From positions 1,860,001-1,924,000 of the forward strand of contig CAXXSS010000001.1 in NCBI GenBank assembly GCA_963676865.2: a DNA stretch of 64,000 nucleotides. Reading direction: 5' to 3'. The stretch is from JAAYUD01 sp963676865. Lineage in GTDB: Bacteria; Bacteroidota; Bacteroidia; Bacteroidales; Bacteroidaceae. Positions 61,447 through 64,000 of this stretch are shown here, in pieces. The position numbers and the translations under genes are program-made. The notes beneath the pieces are model-generated. The model saw only the letters and a list, made by a program, of their open reading frames with translations. It made no database searches and was not told where the DNA came from. Within the stretch, counting starts at the first letter, position 1. Each line of letters begins with the position of its first letter.

Positions 61447-61911
61447 ATGGTTGTGCTTTATCTCAGCATTGGTACCAATCTCGGCGATAAAGAGCGGCAT
61501 ATCGAAGTAGCTATCAATCATATAGAAGAGCTGGTTGGGAAAATAATTTCCCGATCGGCTCTTTATGTTACTGAACCGTGGGGATTCTCTTCGGAAAATA
61601 GTTTTATTAATGTAGCCGTTGGAGTTGAAACCGCGCTTTCGCCGCATAGCGTGTTGTCTGCTACGAAGGAGATAGAACGGCAGATGGGTAGGACTCGTAA
61701 ATCGTTTGAAGGCCATTATGAGGACCGTATTATTGATGTTGATATATTGCTTTACGGCGATTTGGTTATTGAAGAAACCGATTTGATTATTCCGCATCCT
61801 TTAATGTCAGAACGACTTTTTGTAATGCAACCTCTCTGCGAGATTGCTCCTCAACTTGTGCATCCTGTCTTGCGAAAAAGCATTAAAGAATTGTTAATTT
61901 CTATACAGTAA
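61447..61911 (+). CDS. folK: 2-amino-4-hydroxy-6-hydroxymethyldihydropteridine diphosphokinase
   Basis: Adds pyrophosphate from ATP to the pterin in folate synthesis. The 154-residue protein has LSIGTNLGDKERHI, YVTEPWGFSSENSFINVAV-type (read EPWGFSSEN) and the RYEDRIIDVDILLYGD-type HPPK signature (seen here as YEDRIIDVDILLYG), followed by IPHPLMSERLFV. Last gene of the operon that starts with the methyltransferase at 56.7 kb. Confidence 0.94.
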   Translation: MVVLYLSIGTNLGDKERHIEVAINHIEELVGKIISRSALYVTEPWGFSSENSFINVAVGVETALSPHSVLSATKEIERQMGRTRKSFEGHYEDRIIDVDILLYGDLVIEETDLIIPHPLMSERLFVMQPLCEIAPQLVHPVLRKSIKELLISIQ

Positions 61912-61935
61912 TAGTCTAAATATCGAAATTATATC

Positions 61936-61943
61936 TACCTTTG
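61936..61943 (+). promoter_or_regulatory. -7 box of the metK promoter
   Basis: TACCTTTG followed by CACC, a perfect TAnnTTTG, placed just ahead of the riboswitch-like leader; the -33 box is not obvious. Confidence 0.55.
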
Positions 61944-61955
61944 CACCCGAAAATG

Positions 61956-62004
61956 TTAGTGGAAAGATTTGAATCGCTTGCAACCACAAGAAAAAATGCT
62001 AAAT
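61956..62004 (+). ncRNA. Probable SAM-II riboswitch in the metK leader
   Basis: The leader has a GTGG/CCAC stem (61959-61962 with 61984-61987) around a loop containing GATTTGAA and CTTGCAA, followed by an A-rich stretch and ATGCTAAA. This order of conserved loop bases (GAUUU.A......UUGCAA), closing stem and downstream GCUAAA is the SAM-II pattern as I know it. SAM-II is known upstream of methionine/SAM genes, and metK follows. The pairing of the pseudoknot was checked by eye only. Confidence 0.7.
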
Positions 62005-62018
62005 TATAATCTTCTTAT

Positions 62019-62032
62019 TGTGCGTTCGCACA
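62019..62032 (+). terminator. Small hairpin between riboswitch and metK
   Basis: TGTGC and GCACA form a 5-bp stem around GTTC, then CTTTTCATT. It could be a weak terminator or spacer hairpin in the metK leader; the T-tract is short. Confidence 0.4.
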
Positions 62033-62094
62033 GCTTTTCATTCCCATACACTACATTCCATTTTATACATTAATTTTTTTAATTCCAATTTACA

Positions 62095-63387
62095 ATGGGA
62101 TATTTATTCACATCCGAATCGGTGTCTGAAGGGCACCCCGACAAAGTGGCCGATCAAATATCGGACGCTATACTTGATAAACTACTGGTCTATGACCCGA
62201 ATTCTAAAGTAGCTTGCGAAACATTGGTAACCACCGGACAGGTAGTTATTGCGGGAGAAGTGAAGACTAAAGCGTATATCGACTTGCAAAGAGTGGCACG
62301 CGAAGTTATTCAAAAAATTGGTTATACGAAAGGCGAATACATGTTCGAAAGTAATTCGTGCGGTGTACTTTCTGCCATTCATGAACAAAGTCCTGATATT
62401 AATCGTGGCGTTGAACGTGAAGATCCTATGAATCAAGGGGCAGGCGACCAAGGTATGATGTTCGGTTATGCTACAAACGAGACTGAAAACTATATGCCGC
62501 TTTCGCTCGATTTAGCTCACCGCATATTATATGTTTTGGCCGAAATACGTCGCGAAGGTAAACAGATGACTTATTTACGTCCTGATGCCAAGAGCCAGGT
62601 GACAATTGAATATGATGATAATGATAAACCTGTTCGTATCGATACCATAGTTGTTTCGACCCAACACGATGAGTTTGTTCTGCCTAAGGACGATTCTCGT
62701 GAGGCTCAACTTAAGGCTGATGAAGAAATGTTGGCTATAATACGCAAAGACGTCATTGAAATATTGATGCCTCGGGTATTGGAGTCTATTTCGCTCGAGA
62801 AAGTTCGCAAACTTTTCGATGATAATATCAAATACTTTGTCAATCCTACAGGTAAGTTTGTGATTGGCGGTCCTCATGGAGATACCGGTTTGACCGGCCG
62901 TAAGATTATTGTAGATACTTATGGTGGCAAGGGTGCACATGGTGGTGGCGCCTTCTCGGGCAAAGATCCTAGCAAGGTAGACCGTAGTGCCGCTTATGCA
63001 GCTCGTCACATCGCAAAAAATTTGGTCGCAGCCGGTGTTGCCGACGAAGTGCTCATTCAGTTGTCTTATGCTATCGGTATTGCAGAACCTATCAATATTT
63101 ATGTCAATACTTATGGCCATGGACATGTCAAAATGAGTGACGGTGAAATAGCCCAAAAGGTAGGGCAGCTCTTTGATCTTCGCCCTCGTGCTATCGAAGA
63201 GCGTCTCAAACTGCGCAATCCGATATATTTGGAAACTGCTTCTTACGGACACATGGGACGTGAGCCGCAGATGGTGACCAAAACGTACACTTCAAATTAT
63301 ACCGATAGCAAGACCGTTACGGTAGAACTGTTTACGTGGGAGAAGCTTGATTATGTAGATAAGATCAAAACCGCTTTTGGACTTTGA
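62095..63387 (+). CDS. metK: S-adenosylmethionine synthetase
   Basis: Makes SAM from methionine and ATP. The 430-residue protein has FTSESVSEGHPDKVADQISDA (read SEGHPDKVADQ), GAGDQGMMFGYA, FVIGGPHGDTGLTGRKIIVDTYGG (read GGPHGDTGLTGRK) and the P-loop-like GGGAFSGKDPSKVDRSAAY (read GGGAFSGKDPSKVD). It is longer than E. coli MetK (384) through a central insertion around residues 150-200, as in other Bacteroidetes. A riboswitch-like leader precedes it. Confidence 0.97.
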   Translation: MGYLFTSESVSEGHPDKVADQISDAILDKLLVYDPNSKVACETLVTTGQVVIAGEVKTKAYIDLQRVAREVIQKIGYTKGEYMFESNSCGVLSAIHEQSPDINRGVEREDPMNQGAGDQGMMFGYATNETENYMPLSLDLAHRILYVLAEIRREGKQMTYLRPDAKSQVTIEYDDNDKPVRIDTIVVSTQHDEFVLPKDDSREAQLKADEEMLAIIRKDVIEILMPRVLESISLEKVRKLFDDNIKYFVNPTGKFVIGGPHGDTGLTGRKIIVDTYGGKGAHGGGAFSGKDPSKVDRSAAYAARHIAKNLVAAGVADEVLIQLSYAIGIAEPINIYVNTYGHGHVKMSDGEIAQKVGQLFDLRPRAIEERLKLRNPIYLETASYGHMGREPQMVTKTYTSNYTDSKTVTVELFTWEKLDYVDKIKTAFGL

Positions 63388-63409
63388 TTTTATTATCTTA
63401 TAAAGTAAT

Positions 63410-63450
63410 AGCCGCAATGGATCTTTTTCTGTTGCGGCTTTATTCGTTTT
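63410..63450 (+). terminator. Terminator of metK
   Basis: AGCCGCAA (63410-63417) pairs with TTGCGGCT (63432-63439) across a 14-nt loop, followed by TTATTCGTTTTTC. Confidence 0.75.
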
Positions 63451-63624
63451 TCATATTATTGTGCAAAGAACGCATGGGATGATCACTATATTTTATTATC
63501 TGCGGCATAGAATATTGAAATATCTTGTGCGATTGGCCTGTTGAATTGAAAAAATATGTAATTTTATCGGCTGTTAGCACTTCTTCTGGGGCTTTCTTAG
63601 ACATAATTAGTTATTATATTGTTC

Positions 63625-64000
63625 ATGAAATATCAGTTACAACGGAATATTTTGTTATTGGCGATGGTGATGATGTTGGTTTTTTCATTTGGTTGGGGAG
63701 CGCACAATTATTCGTCAACACGCTCTAAAATAAAAGTTTCGCTTAATGTTGCTTTGCAACAGACGATGTCGCGCCATGCAGCCAAGTGGCTCACGGTCGA
63801 TACGTTGAAAACCTATACTCAGCTTCAGACAGTGACGGGAAATCCGGTCTCTGTTCGTGCTTTCGATAAAACCTTTGCTGCGGCGTTGCCTTTTGCACCG
63901 CTCCGCTCAACGTCAGGCATACAAGTCCGTTTGCTTCCTCGAGCTGGACATCCTTTCACCGACGAATTGTCGGGCGATTGTCTGATGAGTGATACGATCT
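63625..64000 (+). CDS. N-terminal part of a membrane-anchored protein (cut by window edge)
   Basis: The frame opens at ATG 63625, with a TAA upstream in the same frame, and stays open to the window end (125 codons). It begins MKYQLQRNILLL, with one hydrophobic helix at about residues 8-24, then a polar, presumably periplasmic part without recognisable motifs. This start resembles that of Bacteroidetes membrane sensors, but the part that would decide is outside the window. Confidence 0.6.
   Translation, partial: MKYQLQRNILLLAMVMMLVFSFGWGAHNYSSTRSKIKVSLNVALQQTMSRHAAKWLTVDTLKTYTQLQTVTGNPVSVRAFDKTFAAALPFAPLRSTSGIQVRLLPRAGHPFTDELSGDCLMSDTI

Noticed and set aside
62575..63252. 225-codon minus-strand frame opposite metK
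   Set aside because: Antisense shadow of metK, with no recognisable motifs.

Overview
The window reads as a chromosomal segment of a Bacteroidales bacterium, most like Bacteroides or a close relative. The evidence is a SusC/SusD pair, a fused SecDF, the long form of IspG, DUF3098 next to FtsX, HU- and S66-type proteins of the Bacteroidetes kind, genes largely without Shine-Dalgarno sequences, and many intergenic copies of the Bacteroidetes promoter (-33 TTG-type box, about 17 nt, then TAnnTTTG). Species cannot be fixed from the sequence alone. Most of the 64 kb is ordinary housekeeping DNA in short operons.

Layout: 1-2.4 kb holds tRNA-Leu, mannose-1-phosphate guanylyltransferase, a HIT protein and GreA. 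2.5-7.2 kb is an orphan SusC/SusD outer-membrane import pair. 8.1-10.1 kb is a tandem pair of S66 LD-carboxypeptidases. 10.3-12.3 kb is a phosphotransbutyrylase/butyrate kinase operon. 12.6-14.4 kb holds two convergent glycosyltransferases (GT90 and GT25 type). 14.5-22.8 kb holds YifB, a cysteine-less thioredoxin-fold lipoprotein, a TPR lipoprotein, XerD, AroQ, a methyltransferase, RbfA and a LolC/E-type permease. 22.9-26.1 kb is argS-miaB. 26.1-29.4 kb is a gene-poor stretch with an IS3-family insertion and HU. 29.6-37.6 kb runs from two rhomboids through a membrane EEP nuclease/phosphatase and an M3 peptidase to SecDF. 37.7-43.6 kb holds tRNA-Arg, KorAB, Upp and PckA. 44.2-49.2 kb is rpoN-PAP2-gcvH-purE-ispG. 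49.4-53.8 kb holds PepP, Nudix, a methyltransferase and a sigma-factor fusion. 54.3-63.4 kb holds TopA and a methyltransferase-ftsX-DUF3098-uppP-truB-queA-folK operon, then metK behind a probable SAM-II riboswitch. A membrane protein gene is cut by the window edge.

Two things stand out. First, the gene at 52180-53808 joins an ECF-type sigma factor, one transmembrane helix, a periplasmic linker and a C-terminal outer-membrane beta-barrel-like domain in a single uninterrupted reading frame. It looks like a one-piece version of the sigma factor / dual-membrane-spanning anti-sigma pairs known in Bacteroides. Second, the large gene-free intervals (7.3-8.1, 26.2-27.3 plus 28.7-29.1, and 43.6-44.2 kb) contain related non-coding sequence in both orientations. 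Each carries short palindromes or repeats spaced 22 bp apart, and the core sequence differs between loci while some flanking sequence is shared. One copy appears to be split by the IS3 element. I do not recognise this as a described element.
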